From an uncultured Planctomycetota bacterium (GTDB lineage: Bacteria; Planctomycetota; Planctomycetia; Pirellulales; Thermoguttaceae): a stretch of 32,135 nt of DNA. Below are positions 24,557 through 32,135 of the stretch, one piece after another (position 1 is the first letter of the stretch; each line of letters begins with the position of its first letter). Position numbers and translations under genes: made by a program. Where the stretch lies: assembly GCA_900318195.1 (NCBI GenBank), contig ONJR01000070.1, positions 1-32,135 of the forward strand. Direction: 5' to 3'. Under the pieces are notes generated by a model. That model had not been told where the DNA came from, searched no databases, and saw only the letters and a list, made by a program, of their open reading frames with translations.

Positions 24557-27500
24557 ACTTCGAGATTCCTTCGAAGGAATAGCTGAACGGCTTGAGCTTT
24601 ATGTCGCACCTTGAAAAGTTTCCAAGATTCTCGCGCGTAGCGCCCGCTCCTTTCTGCTTATATAGCGCGCCGCGCGAGGAGTCCGAGGCGGTTAAAACGA
24701 CAAGCTCCTTCGCGGCGGAGTACCTCAGACTGTCGCAGATCCCTTGGTATTCGTCGCGACGTATTGTAACGTTGCCTTGCGCGTTGACTTCGAAACTCGG
24801 CTCCTTTCGCGCGGTTGACGCGCCGGCGGCAAGTTCGAGCAGCTGAATCGTCGCCTTATCGCATTTTATCTTCGACGCGCCGTCCGCAAGCGGGGCGTCT
24901 GTAACTTTGACGACCGTCTTCGGATCGTCGACCTCGGCGACGACAAGTTGCACGAGATTTTCAACGACGAGGTTTCGACGCTCGAGATCTGCGTTGAGTT
25001 CGCCGACGAACGTCGTGTGCGCGCGTATCCACCCGCGCTTGCCAGACCGAGGCGCGGCATTCGACTGACCGAGCGACTCCGGCAGCACGTTGGGCGCGTT
25101 CTCCGATTGAATGGCGGCGAAGATCTCGCCTCCCTTCGGCGCGCGCGCGCGTTGCGTCTCCAAGTCGAAGAGAACGCTCGCAAAAAACGCCTCGTACAAC
25201 TCGGAGACTTTGGAGCCCTCTACGCCCGTAATTCGCGCGTTCACTGGGTACTGTCCCGAACTTAAACATTCGATCTGCTTGACTTCTAACGCCGACTTGT
25301 CCTGCGAATTGAAGTCGAAGAGCGAGATCGGTCTCTTGAGCGTAACGCGCGCTTCTGCACAGGTTAACGTCTGCGCTATTTGCGCCTTGCCGCGCGTTTG
25401 ACGTTGGATAAGCGCGACGCTTTCGCGTTCATTCGATTTGAAGATCAATTGCGTTCCGTTGAAGACCATGGAATCCGACCACTTAATATCGATCGGGTCG
25501 GGCGTAAAGAACCGGTTCAGCGTGGGCTTCGATTCTATTTTTTGTCTCGCGTCTATCGGTCGTATTGCGACGTTTCCTTCTCCCGAAACGGCGAACGTAT
25601 TGGCGGCGCGATCGACGACAACGTTCCTACCGGAAAGCGTTAAGCTCTTCGTTTGAAATTTTGCGTCTCTTTGTTCGCCGCGTATCTCGATCCTCGCTAG
25701 CTCGTTATTGGGATTGTCGACGACGGCAAGATCGGCGTTGAGTTGCGCGATGATTTCGCCTGTATCCGCGTTCATTTCCGTTAGAGAGGCGTTCTGTACG
25801 AGTTGCATTCTGTACAGTTCAAACGCTCTTTTATCGTTTTCTTTCCCGACGCCGAGCAGTTTGCACCACAAGGTTAAACTCCCGCCGGCGAGAGTGAACG
25901 AGTTCTTTCTCTTTTGCGAACTCACGGCGCCGGCGAGCGCGCCGGTCGACCCGCGCGACGGGGTCGACCCCTGCGGTCGCGCGTCTTGTGGAAATGGATT
26001 CGGGTCGAATCTTACGGTAACCGCGTTCTGAATCTTCGCGGTTGCGCCCGGCGACCGGAACGCGACGTCCCCCGACATTCTCGCGGCGATTGGCGCGACG
26101 TTCTTATACGGCTTGACGGGGAACCCTTTGGGTTCCTTCTTCTTGGCTCTCGACGACGTGCGCGCGGCGTAGGTCTGAGCAAGCTCGGCGCGCGCGTACG
26201 ACGCATGATGAAGCGTCGCGTCCAGATCGGCGTCGTTCGGCGCGCCCTTCTCGTCTTCGGAGAACTTGCACCAGAAATTAACCTCGTTCGCGTTGAAATT
26301 ACCGAGATCCTGGATATTGAAATTCACGGAGCCAGACGCGACAAGATTGACGACCCCTTCGAGCTGCAACTCAGGGATCGCCTGCAAGCCGTCCTGCCAG
26401 CTTACTTGCGCGAGGCGCGTTTGACCCGAGCCGTCCTTTAGTTTGAGCACGATCGAGCCGTTGGAGGACGCGATTATACTGAGCAGTTCGTAGTTGCTGT
26501 TTAGTCGCGCTTGGATATTCGCGGCGGCGAAATCGACGCTCGGCTCGTCCGAGTCGGAGCGGCTCTCGTACTTCTGGATGCGAACCGGTTCCCTGCCGTT
26601 ATACGCCGTGAGATCGACCACGCCGGTTTTGAGATTATACTGAAATTCGCCCGCGAGAATCTTCGTTTGCTGGTCGAAAACGTCAATAGCGGCGCGCTTC
26701 TCGTCGCTCCTTTGAGCGCGAACGACGGTGGGGACAAGATTCTGCAGTTTGCCGACCAGCTTCTTGCGCTTCACTTCATGCTGAGCCTCGGGATTGCCGG
26801 CGACGAACTTAGCGATCTCCTCGTCCTGAAGGTAGAGAAACAACCTGTCGCATTTCAGATTCGCTTTCTTTTCCTCACGTTGAAAGTAAATCAGATCGAC
26901 GTCTTTACTGAACCTTGCGCACCATCCTCCTAATTCGTAGGGATTGGGCGCGAAGAGCACGTCTTTCTTGCACCGCACGGCAATATAGTCGTCGCTCTCC
27001 TCTTCTTCATTTCGCGCGCGTTGGAGACCGCTTCGTTCCTCCAGACTGGAAGAATTGAAGTAGAACCTCGCGTAATCGGTAATCTCGTCGATCTCGACCT
27101 GACGTAGCGAGAACCCGCCGCCTAAGTTTCCCTCGTCGACCATGAGATCGACCTGTTCCGCAATCGAGAGGTTCTTACGACCGCTTGCGGCGCCCTTCGA
27201 CGCCAGTTCCGCATTCGCGGCGTCCTCCGACGCCGACGCCGCGCCGGGCTCGCTCTCCGTTTTACTGTGTCGCTGAAATTCGGACGGAATTTCAAGGTCG
27301 ATCGTCATTCCTCTCCCGGCGCCGTAATTCTTACCGAATCTGAAGGAGACTTCATAACTTGTGCGAATCTGTTTGGTTGTAAAGACGACGTTGCGCGTTT
27401 GTAAGAAGAGATCGTCGTCGTGCGTCCTCGGGTCAAATTCCGACCGAATGACGACGGAGCCGTGAAATTGCCCGTTGATAAAAGACGAAATATTCAAGTC

Positions 27501-27977
27501 GAAGTTTTCCGAGCGAACGACCTCGAGCAGCGACTTCGAGAACTGCAGATCGACGCTGTCGGTCGATTCAAAGATAATCGCCGCGCGCGCCTGTTCCTCT
27601 TCGTCCTGATAGTCCGTTGCGGCGCCGTTTGGCATGAAGACGACGGTGCACGCGTCGAGCGTTATAACGTTTCCTTCGCGAGAAAAGGACGGCTGACCCT
27701 TGAAAATGAAGAACGCGTCGCGCTCAACCGTAGCGATCACGTTGCCGCTCGTTCGCCGCCAGTCGTTCGGTCCGGGAAAGAGCGCGAGCAGCTCCGGCGC
27801 CACTTTGGCAAGCGCGCCGTCCTTAATTTTCTCTTCCGTGTTCTCGCGCTGTTGCGGGAGAACGAAGCCTTTATCCTCTTGCGGTCCGACGCTCCCTTTG
27901 GAAAGATAGTAATTTACCACGATCAGGACGCTCAAGAGAGCGAGAGTTCCAAAGGTTATTATGAAATATCGCTTCAT
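24549..27977 (-). CDS. Giant membrane-anchored LptA/OstA-like protein
   Basis: 1142 residues. One N-terminal transmembrane segment (about 5-24, FIITFGTLALLSVLIVVNYYL) is followed by a long, beta-rich periplasmic part. Several stretches look like LptC/LptA (OstA) units, with the pattern of Gly, beta strand and 'unneeded form' cues: SGNVIATVERDAFFIFKGQP near residue 77, NLKCDRLFLYLQDEEIAKF in the middle, and NAQGNVTIRRDEYQGICDSL with LRYSAAKELVVLTASDSS near the C-terminus. In the Lpt system such domains form the bridge carrying LPS to the outer membrane; here several copies appear in one polypeptide, with charged linkers. Assignment is by pattern only. ATG 27977 follows GAGGG, with a strong promoter at 28038-28066. 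It is convergent with rbsK and overlaps it by 8 bp. Confidence 0.6.
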   Translation of the reverse strand: MKRYFIITFGTLALLSVLIVVNYYLSKGSVGPQEDKGFVLPQQRENTEEKIKDGALAKVAPELLALFPGPNDWRRTSGNVIATVERDAFFIFKGQPSFSREGNVITLDACTVVFMPNGAATDYQDEEEQARAAIIFESTDSVDLQFSKSLLEVVRSENFDLNISSFINGQFHGSVVIRSEFDPRTHDDDLFLQTRNVVFTTKQIRTSYEVSFRFGKNYGAGRGMTIDLEIPSEFQRHSKTESEPGAASASEDAANAELASKGAASGRKNLSIAEQVDLMVDEGNLGGGFSLRQVEIDEITDYARFYFNSSSLEERSGLQRARNEEEESDDYIAVRCKKDVLFAPNPYELGGWCARFSKDVDLIYFQREEKKANLKCDRLFLYLQDEEIAKFVAGNPEAQHEVKRKKLVGKLQNLVPTVVRAQRSDEKRAAIDVFDQQTKILAGEFQYNLKTGVVDLTAYNGREPVRIQKYESRSDSDEPSVDFAAANIQARLNSNYELLSIIASSNGSIVLKLKDGSGQTRLAQVSWQDGLQAIPELQLEGVVNLVASGSVNFNIQDLGNFNANEVNFWCKFSEDEKGAPNDADLDATLHHASYARAELAQTYAARTSSRAKKKEPKGFPVKPYKNVAPIAARMSGDVAFRSPGATAKIQNAVTVRFDPNPFPQDARPQGSTPSRGSTGALAGAVSSQKRKNSFTLAGGSLTLWCKLLGVGKENDKRAFELYRMQLVQNASLTEMNADTGEIIAQLNADLAVVDNPNNELARIEIRGEQRDAKFQTKSLTLSGRNVVVDRAANTFAVSGEGNVAIRPIDARQKIESKPTLNRFFTPDPIDIKWSDSMVFNGTQLIFKSNERESVALIQRQTRGKAQIAQTLTCAEARVTLKRPISLFDFNSQDKSALEVKQIECLSSGQYPVNARITGVEGSKVSELYEAFFASVLFDLETQRARAPKGGEIFAAIQSENAPNVLPESLGQSNAAPRSGKRGWIRAHTTFVGELNADLERRNLVVENLVQLVVAEVDDPKTVVKVTDAPLADGASKIKCDKATIQLLELAAGASTARKEPSFEVNAQGNVTIRRDEYQGICDSLRYSAAKELVVLTASDSSRGALYKQKGAGATRENLGNFSRCDIKLKPFSYSFEGISKFN

Positions 27978-28037
27978 TGTAGAATCCCTCGTTTGTAGCC
28001 AATCTTACTTTTCGACCGCACGTCGCGCCGACGCTAG

Positions 28038-28066
28038 AGAATAACGCATTCGCGGCAGAAAATCAA
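28038..28066 (-). promoter_or_regulatory. Sigma70-type promoter for the LptA-like gene
   Basis: Minus strand: -35 TTGATT, 17-bp spacer, -10 TATTCT, about 55 bp before ATG 27977 and directly after the rex stop codon, so the LptA-like gene need not depend on rex transcription. Confidence 0.6.
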
Positions 28067-28084
28067 GTGAGAAAGAGAACGATC

Positions 28085-28849
28085 TTAAGATTGCGCGCGG
28101 TCGCTGACTCGATGACGACGCATTCTCATTCGATTTGTCAGGACGGCGAAGCTTTCGGAGAGTTTAACGTTTTCGCAAACGACGTCGTCGGGCAGTTCCA
28201 GCTGGATCGGCGCGTAGTTCCATATTGCGCGCGCTCCCGCCTTGACGAGTAGATCGGCGACCGATTGCGCGGCGTGCGCCGGAGCGGTAATAACGCCCAT
28301 ATCGAGCGTTTTGCCCGTCTTTTCACGCAAAGTTTTCGCGCGTTCGGGTATATCCGCGACGGGTCGTATAACGCGCCCGTTGACGACGGTCCCTAGCAGT
28401 TTCGGATTAGCGTCGAAAACGTCGACAACGTTTAGTCCGTGAGATGCGAACCCTTCGTAATTCAAGATAGCGGAGCCCAAATTTCCGACGCCTACGAGAA
28501 AAGCGTGGGTCGTGACATTCCATCCTAAGAATTCTTCGATCGCTTCGACGAGATCGGCGATCTGATATCCGATCTTCGGTCGTCCGGTGATTCCGGTAAT
28601 AGCGAGATCCTTGCGCACCTGCACGCTCGTTTGTCCGAATTCCTCGGCGATTCTTGTGCATGAGATAGCGGTCTCTCCACATTCGCGCACGCTTTTGATG
28701 AGTCTCAAATAGCTTGGCAAGCGTTGAACGCTCGGGGTTGGCAGATTGTGCGAGTGCTGGGCTTGCATGACGAGTTTGCGTGGGAGGTTAAGGTTTTTCG
28801 CGTCGCGCGGTCTGAGCGAACGTTCACACGAACGTCCATTGTTCTGCAT
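28085..28849 (-). CDS. rex: Redox-sensing transcriptional repressor Rex
   Basis: 254 residues. Rex binds DNA when NAD+ is high and is released by NADH, coupling fermentation and respiration genes to redox state. The N-terminal winged helix (about 38-100) contains the recognition segment QTSVQVRKDLA, and the Rossmann domain has GVGNLGSAIL (about 120-129) for NAD(H). The C-terminal part carries VITAPAHAAQSVADLLVKAG and IWNYAP, typical of Rex. About 35 extra basic, poorly conserved residues precede the core compared with usual Rex (about 210 residues). A start at ATG 28768 (residue 28) is possible but has no better ribosome binding site. No obvious target operon is adjacent, though TTGTGA half-sites occur just upstream. 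Confidence 0.92.
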   Translation of the reverse strand: MQNNGRSCERSLRPRDAKNLNLPRKLVMQAQHSHNLPTPSVQRLPSYLRLIKSVRECGETAISCTRIAEEFGQTSVQVRKDLAITGITGRPKIGYQIADLVEAIEEFLGWNVTTHAFLVGVGNLGSAILNYEGFASHGLNVVDVFDANPKLLGTVVNGRVIRPVADIPERAKTLREKTGKTLDMGVITAPAHAAQSVADLLVKAGARAIWNYAPIQLELPDDVVCENVKLSESFAVLTNRMRMRRHRVSDRAQS

Positions 28850-28860
28850 TGTATCGCCGT

Positions 28861-28913
28861 TTGTGAAAAGCTCAAGCGGGGGCGCGGCTAGATTGGCGCG
28901 GTCGAAATTGTGA
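28861..28913. promoter_or_regulatory. Two TTGTGA half-sites upstream of rex
   Basis: TTGTGA occurs at 28861-28866 and 28908-28913, in the gap between rex and the tRNA promoter. Rex operators are usually TTGTGA-N6-TCACAA palindromes; here only half-sites in direct orientation are seen, so autoregulation is only a possibility. Confidence 0.2.
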
Positions 28914-28942
28914 GAAAAGGGGACGCGTTTGGAAAAAGGCGC

Positions 28943-28970
28943 TTGTTAATTACGTATTCCGCGTTATAAT
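28943..28970 (+). promoter_or_regulatory. Promoter of tRNA-Gly
   Basis: -35 TTGTTA, 16-bp spacer, consensus -10 TATAAT. The transcription start would be near 28977, about 30 nt before the mature tRNA. Confidence 0.65.
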
Positions 28971-29005
28971 ATTGTCAGTTTCGGCGTGCGAGCGCCGTAT
29001 GCGAC

Positions 29006-29076
29006 GCGTCCGTGGTGTAGTGGTAACACGGTAGCTTCCCAAGCTCCAGTTGTGGGTTCGATTCCCATCGGACGCT
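29006..29076 (+). tRNA. tRNA-Gly (anticodon CCC)
   Basis: A 71-nt cloverleaf can be drawn. The acceptor stem is GCGTCCG/CGGACGC with discriminator T; the D-arm is GTGT-AGTGGTA-ACAC; the anticodon loop is TTCCCAA, giving CCC; the T-arm is GTGGG-TTCGATT-CCCAT. The anticodon stem has one T-C mismatch. CCA is not encoded (TCT follows), so it is added after transcription. It has its own promoter and an adjacent terminator, making a single-tRNA unit. Confidence 0.96.
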
Positions 29077-29081
29077 CTTTC

Positions 29082-29107
29082 GACCGCGCTTCGTAGCGCG
29101 GTCTTTT
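29082..29107 (+). terminator. Intrinsic terminator after tRNA-Gly
   Basis: A perfect 8-bp stem GACCGCGC/GCGCGGTC with a 6-nt loop is followed by TTTT, starting 5 nt after the tRNA. Confidence 0.85.
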
Positions 29108-29129
29108 CGTTTCTTGGCGTGTTTCAGAG

Positions 29130-30005
29130 CTAGTCTATCTTGACGACGAGATCTCCTAGATTCGCGTCGACCGCTTTCGCTATGAAGGGGCATTTCGCCT
29201 TGAAAAGGAACGCGATTTTCTTCGGCGCGATCGCGTTCTCTTGCGGAAACGCGAGCGTTTCGTAGTTGGCGAGTCCCTTAGCGATCACGAGATCGGCGCG
29301 CGCGAACTCGGCGTTGAACTCAGGCGAGGTCAGCGCGAAGATCGTGCCTAGTCCGTCGCCGCCGTTGTCGATGAGTTTCGCGACCTTGTCGATTCCGATT
29401 TCGATCGCGTCCTCGCGTAGCGCGTCGTTAATAATCGGCGCGCCGCGCGTCGCGACTGTTACGGATTTCTCGTATTGCGGACCGGCGAGCATTTCGACTA
29501 ACGCCTTGTCGTAGACGATTTCGCCCGCGTTGTCCGTGAGGTACAGGATCGAGCGCGCGTTCTGAACGGCGTCGCGCAACGCTTGTAGCGACCCTCTCAT
29601 CGGGGTCTGCAGCGCGCTCGAGAGCGCGACGCGTACTTTTTCTTCCGTTAGGGCTTCGAGCGCGTAATCGATCGAGTTTCCCGCGATCGCTAGTCGTACG
29701 GCGGTCTCGAACGGGTCGGTCGACGTATTAATAGAGCGTTTGATATCGTCCCATTTTGAGAACGCTTCGCGATTGAATTTTTCCTTCTCGCGCTTGTACG
29801 GATCCGGTTCGCCCGTAATCTCGCGCACGACGCGGTGCACGTAGGTTCCAACGATCGGCGGCGACGAGGTAATTCCGCGTTCGAGGAAGATTTGCATGAC
29901 GCGTTCGAGTATTTTCGCGTGGGTTGCTTCGTCGTTTGAAGCGAACCTCGCCGCTTCGAGGGACTGGCGCATGAGACAGATAACGCAATCTAAAGTCGAC
30001 CCCAT
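29130..30005 (-). CDS. DUF89/ARMT1-like metal-dependent phosphatase
   Basis: 291 residues of the DUF89 (ARMT1-like, PF01937) family, metal-dependent phosphatases proposed to remove damaged or over-reactive phosphometabolites. Family signatures are LYLTDNAGEIVYDKALVE (D158, N159, E162), TRGAPIINDALREDA (188-200) and ADLVIAKGLANYETL (237-251, with Asp238 and the K-G pair). The N-terminal CVIC pair (C7, C10) and a late cysteine (C272, KAKCPF) fit the microbial CxxC subgroup. ATG 30005 is chosen because AAGGAAGGAAAG lies right upstream; an ATG at 30035 would be ten residues longer but with no such site. Promoter at 30083-30110. Physiological substrate unknown. Confidence 0.87.
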   Translation of the reverse strand: MGSTLDCVICLMRQSLEAARFASNDEATHAKILERVMQIFLERGITSSPPIVGTYVHRVVREITGEPDPYKREKEKFNREAFSKWDDIKRSINTSTDPFETAVRLAIAGNSIDYALEALTEEKVRVALSSALQTPMRGSLQALRDAVQNARSILYLTDNAGEIVYDKALVEMLAGPQYEKSVTVATRGAPIINDALREDAIEIGIDKVAKLIDNGGDGLGTIFALTSPEFNAEFARADLVIAKGLANYETLAFPQENAIAPKKIAFLFKAKCPFIAKAVDANLGDLVVKID

Positions 30006-30082
30006 ATTCTTTCCTTCCTTATCTTGTAGTTTCATCGCGGTCGCGTCGCGCGTCGTGATTTCACGCGTGCGTCGCTTCCATC

Positions 30083-30110
30083 ATTCTATCTCACGCGCGC
30101 GAGTTGACAA
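30083..30110 (-). promoter_or_regulatory. Sigma70-type promoter for the DUF89 gene
   Basis: Minus strand: -35 TTGTCA, 16-bp spacer, -10 TAGAAT, about 70 bp before ATG 30005. Confidence 0.55.
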
Positions 30111-30821
30111 GTCGTTTCGCATAGTAGTCGCTACAAACGCTCACAAGATGAATTACTGCAAGATTGCCTCTTTTTGCACAATCGTCAAAATCTGCGTAAT
30201 ATTCGACAACACGTCTCTTTTAACTTTCTTTTCTCTCTTTTTTCTTTAATGTCTCTATTCTATTTTGTCAAGAAGGTTATAATTGTTGACGTCGAGGATA
30301 CTCGACGCGCAGTTTTAGGGGTCGTACGGCATAGCGCTCATGCTTGCGACCTTGGCGTTTGCGAGAAATTCGCGGGTCGTCGCGCGCGTTCGACGCTTCT
30401 CGACGTCGTCCAGTTTGTCGCAGCGCGCGCGCCCTTTGCTATTTTAACAAGTTTTCCATAGCGTCGAAAATTTGCTGAAGAGTGAAGAGGGCGCTCGCCG
30501 ATAATTGACGCAAAGTAGTTTTATCCCTCTCGCGAGCGAGAGCGAACGACGCGGTTTGCAACGATTATTCCGCGCGTTACGTTCAGAGTCGCGAGACAGG
30601 TTGCCTTTGACACAAAGCAAAGCCTACGGCGTCTCGTCGCGACGTTATAATAGACGCATTGCGTTTATCGTCGCGTCAATGAATCGTCGCGAAAAATCGA
30701 GGAACGCGTCTCGTCGTCGCCTTGAGACGGCGCGTCGCCTTCCAGTTGCGTTACACAGCGCCAGCGCGTTACGACAAGGATGGAGACGGTATCGTCCGTT
30801 AGAGTTTTGATGGAGGTTGAA
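30111..30821. other. 711-bp non-coding stretch upstream of the YTV-repeat gene
   Basis: No gene supported. It holds a pyrimidine-rich tract (about 30209-30246), a GTCGAG-GATA-CTCGAC hairpin (about 30293-30308), and a consensus TATAAT on the plus strand at 30646-30651 that may be the -10 of the YTV gene, though no -35 at 16-18 bp is visible. If used, the YTV leader is about 160 nt and contains GC-rich self-complementary segments. Confidence 0.35.
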
Positions 30822-32135
30822 ATGAAAAGATTTATTGGAGCGGCTGTTTTAGCGGTTGCCGCGCTGGCAACGTTCTCGCTGGAGCAGGCGCAAGCGGCCT
30901 ACTGCGGCGCGTGTTCCTATACCGCTTGCCGTCCGACCGCGTGTGAATTCACCGCGCAATGCAACACGGTCATGAAGACCTGCCGCCGCGTTGTTTTTGA
31001 AAAAGAACAGGTTGTTTGCTATCGCAATTGCATTCAGAAAGTGCCGGTTACGCGTCAGGTAACGTGCACGCGGTACGTACCTGAGCGTCAAGCGCGCCAG
31101 ATTACCTATACGGTCAACCGCACCGTTTGGGAGAACGTGCCGAAGACGATTACGCGCACGGTCAATCGCGTCGTTTACGAGACCTGCCAGAAGGAAGTTC
31201 CGTACACGGTCATGGTACCGGTTACCGAGCAACGCACGCGCACCTACACGGTCAACAAGCGCGTCTGGACGACGGTTCCGCAGCAGGTGAACTACACCGT
31301 TATGAAGCCGGTCGTCGAGCAGCGTCAGCGCACCTACACGGTCATGCGCCGCGTCGTTGAACAATGCCAGAAGGAAGTTCCGTACACGGTCATGGTCCCG
31401 GTTACCGAGCAGCGCACGCGCACTTATACGGTCAATCGCGTCAATTGGTACACGGTTCCGCAGCAGGTGAACTACACGGTCATGGTGCCGGTTACGGAGC
31501 AGCGTCAGCGCACCTACACGGTCATGAAGCCGGTATATCGCACGTGCCAGAAGGAAGTCCCCTACACGGTCATGGTACCGGTTACGGAACAGCGCACGCG
31601 CACCTACACGGTCAATCGCGTCAACTGGGTTACCGTGCCGCAACAAGTGAACTACACGGTCATGGTACCGACGACGGAACAGCGTCAGCGCACCTACACG
31701 GTCATGCGTCCGTGCTACGAGACCGTCGAATGCCAGGTCCCCTGCACCGTCATGGTTCCGCAGACCTACACTCGCCAAGTCCCGTACGTTACCGGTTGCT
31801 GGCAAGATCAGTGCTACACCGTCCCCGGTCGCACCGTATATCGTCGCGTCGCGTGCTGCGACCCGTGCGATCCATGCGCCCGCCAGACCTTCAAGATCTG
31901 CGCCGTTCAGTGCCCGCCGACCACCTGCACGCGTAAAGTTTGGGTGCCCCAGACCTGCATGCGCGAAGTTACCTGCACTCGCATGGTGCCCCAAACGACC
32001 TGCCGTACCGTAACGCGTCAAGTATGCCGCATGGTTCCGGAAACGAAAGTCTGCACCTACAACGTTACCCGTTGCGTACCGCAGACCTGCACGCGCACCG
32101 TATACAAGAAGTGCTGCCAGATCGTGCCCGAAACC
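30822..32135 (+). CDS. YTV-repeat, cysteine-rich cell-wall-type protein (5' part)
   Basis: 438 codons from ATG 30822 (Shine-Dalgarno GGAGG at 30812-30816) to the window edge; no stop. A classic signal peptide (MKRFIGAAVLAVAALATFSL, cut after AQA) is followed by a Cys-rich segment (YCGACSYTACRPTACE). Next come six 30-residue YTV repeats built on TVMVPVTEQR and RTYTV (PF07639-type, planctomycete-specific). The last ~125 visible residues are very Cys-rich (CCDPCDPCARQTFKICAVQC). YTV proteins have been found as abundant cell-wall proteins in Rhodopirellula; disulphide cross-linking is a reasonable inference. The sequence beyond the window must decide total length. Long minus-strand open frames over this gene are a by-product of its codon pattern. 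Confidence 0.9.
   Translation, partial: MKRFIGAAVLAVAALATFSLEQAQAAYCGACSYTACRPTACEFTAQCNTVMKTCRRVVFEKEQVVCYRNCIQKVPVTRQVTCTRYVPERQARQITYTVNRTVWENVPKTITRTVNRVVYETCQKEVPYTVMVPVTEQRTRTYTVNKRVWTTVPQQVNYTVMKPVVEQRQRTYTVMRRVVEQCQKEVPYTVMVPVTEQRTRTYTVNRVNWYTVPQQVNYTVMVPVTEQRQRTYTVMKPVYRTCQKEVPYTVMVPVTEQRTRTYTVNRVNWVTVPQQVNYTVMVPTTEQRQRTYTVMRPCYETVECQVPCTVMVPQTYTRQVPYVTGCWQDQCYTVPGRTVYRRVACCDPCDPCARQTFKICAVQCPPTTCTRKVWVPQTCMREVTCTRMVPQTTCRTVTRQVCRMVPETKVCTYNVTRCVPQTCTRTVYKKCCQIVPET
31200..31739 (+). repeat. Six tandem 90-bp repeats in the YTV gene (three A-B pairs of 180 bp)
   Basis: Units start at 31200, 31290, 31380, 31470, 31560 and 31650. They alternate in two types: A units begin PYTVMVPVTEQRTR and end TVPQQV; B units begin NYTVM and contain EQRQRTYTVM, the first two ending CQKEV and the last ECQV. 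The 180-bp A-B period is exact, with no length change across all three copies; near-identical DNA suggests recent duplication or gene conversion. Confidence 0.9.

Noticed and set aside
30505..30810. 101-codon Arg-rich plus-strand frame before the YTV gene
   Set aside because: Composition is that of untranslated GC-rich DNA, with no start signal; it covers the putative promoter and leader.
31200..31739. Regular 90-bp repeats as a possible CRISPR array
   Set aside because: Repeats are contiguous, keep an open frame and encode YTV motifs; there are no unique spacers.
30849..32021. 390-codon minus-strand frame over the YTV gene
   Set aside because: It is a by-product of the repeat codon pattern; the plus strand has signal peptide, ribosome binding site and family repeats.

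Overview
The window looks like a chromosomal segment of a planctomycete (Planctomycetota, plausibly a Pirellulales-type lineage; I cannot name the species). The lineage markers are a YTV-repeat, cysteine-rich cell-wall-type protein; a LEPR-XLL-like surface-protein motif; an HzsA-related/Planctomycete-cytochrome protein with three CxxCH haem sites; a very long lipoprotein-type TolC homologue; and a giant LptA/OstA-like membrane-anchored protein. Base composition is moderate to high GC with very many CGCG/GCGC words, except for an AT-richer island at about 16.3-19.2 kb.

Layout. 1-6.2 kb is housekeeping: the 5' part of gyrB and a DUF721/DciA-like gene (minus strand), miaA (plus), then on the minus strand a conserved translation/RNA cluster (TIGR03936-type protein, rng, rplU). 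6.2-9.9 kb is a phosphotransferase module, all minus strand: EI (ptsI), HPr (ptsH), a PtsN-type EIIA with its phospho-histidine, and a diverged EIIA paralogue in which that histidine is arginine. No sugar permease (EIIB/EIIC) is present, so a regulatory PTS(Ntr)-like role is more likely than sugar uptake. 10.5-12.1 kb encodes a membrane-anchored coiled-coil protein of unknown function with a long leader. 12.8-16.1 kb is a 1113-residue TolC-family efflux protein.

16.3-20.0 kb is a decaying or accessory island, all minus strand: a glycosyltransferase remnant, an ankyrin-type lipoprotein gene cut by one in-frame amber codon, a second related ankyrin-like gene, and a LEPR-motif secreted protein. 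A divergent control region at 19.97-20.37 kb, with a promoter in each direction and a perfect 13-bp inverted repeat between them, separates this island from the plus-strand HzsA-related cytochrome gene. Ribokinase (rbsK) follows and runs tail-to-tail, with an 8-bp overlap, into the 1142-residue LptA/OstA-like gene. Beyond that lie rex (NADH/NAD+ sensing repressor), tRNA-Gly(CCC) with its own promoter and terminator, a DUF89/ARMT1-like phosphatase, a ~0.7 kb non-coding stretch and the 5' part of the YTV-repeat protein gene, which leaves the window.

Several sigma70-type promoters (TTGnnn, 16-17 bp, TAnnnT) and intrinsic terminators could be read by eye and help define transcription units and start codons: GTG 20372 for the cytochrome gene, GTG 8302 for HPr (placing His15 and Ser46 exactly at their canonical positions) and ATG 30005 for DUF89. 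The observations most worth following up are the histidine-less EIIA paralogue, the amber-interrupted ankyrin gene, the alternating 90-bp repeats in the YTV gene, and the long structured leaders. I did not find a CRISPR array, phage, complete insertion sequence or rRNA.
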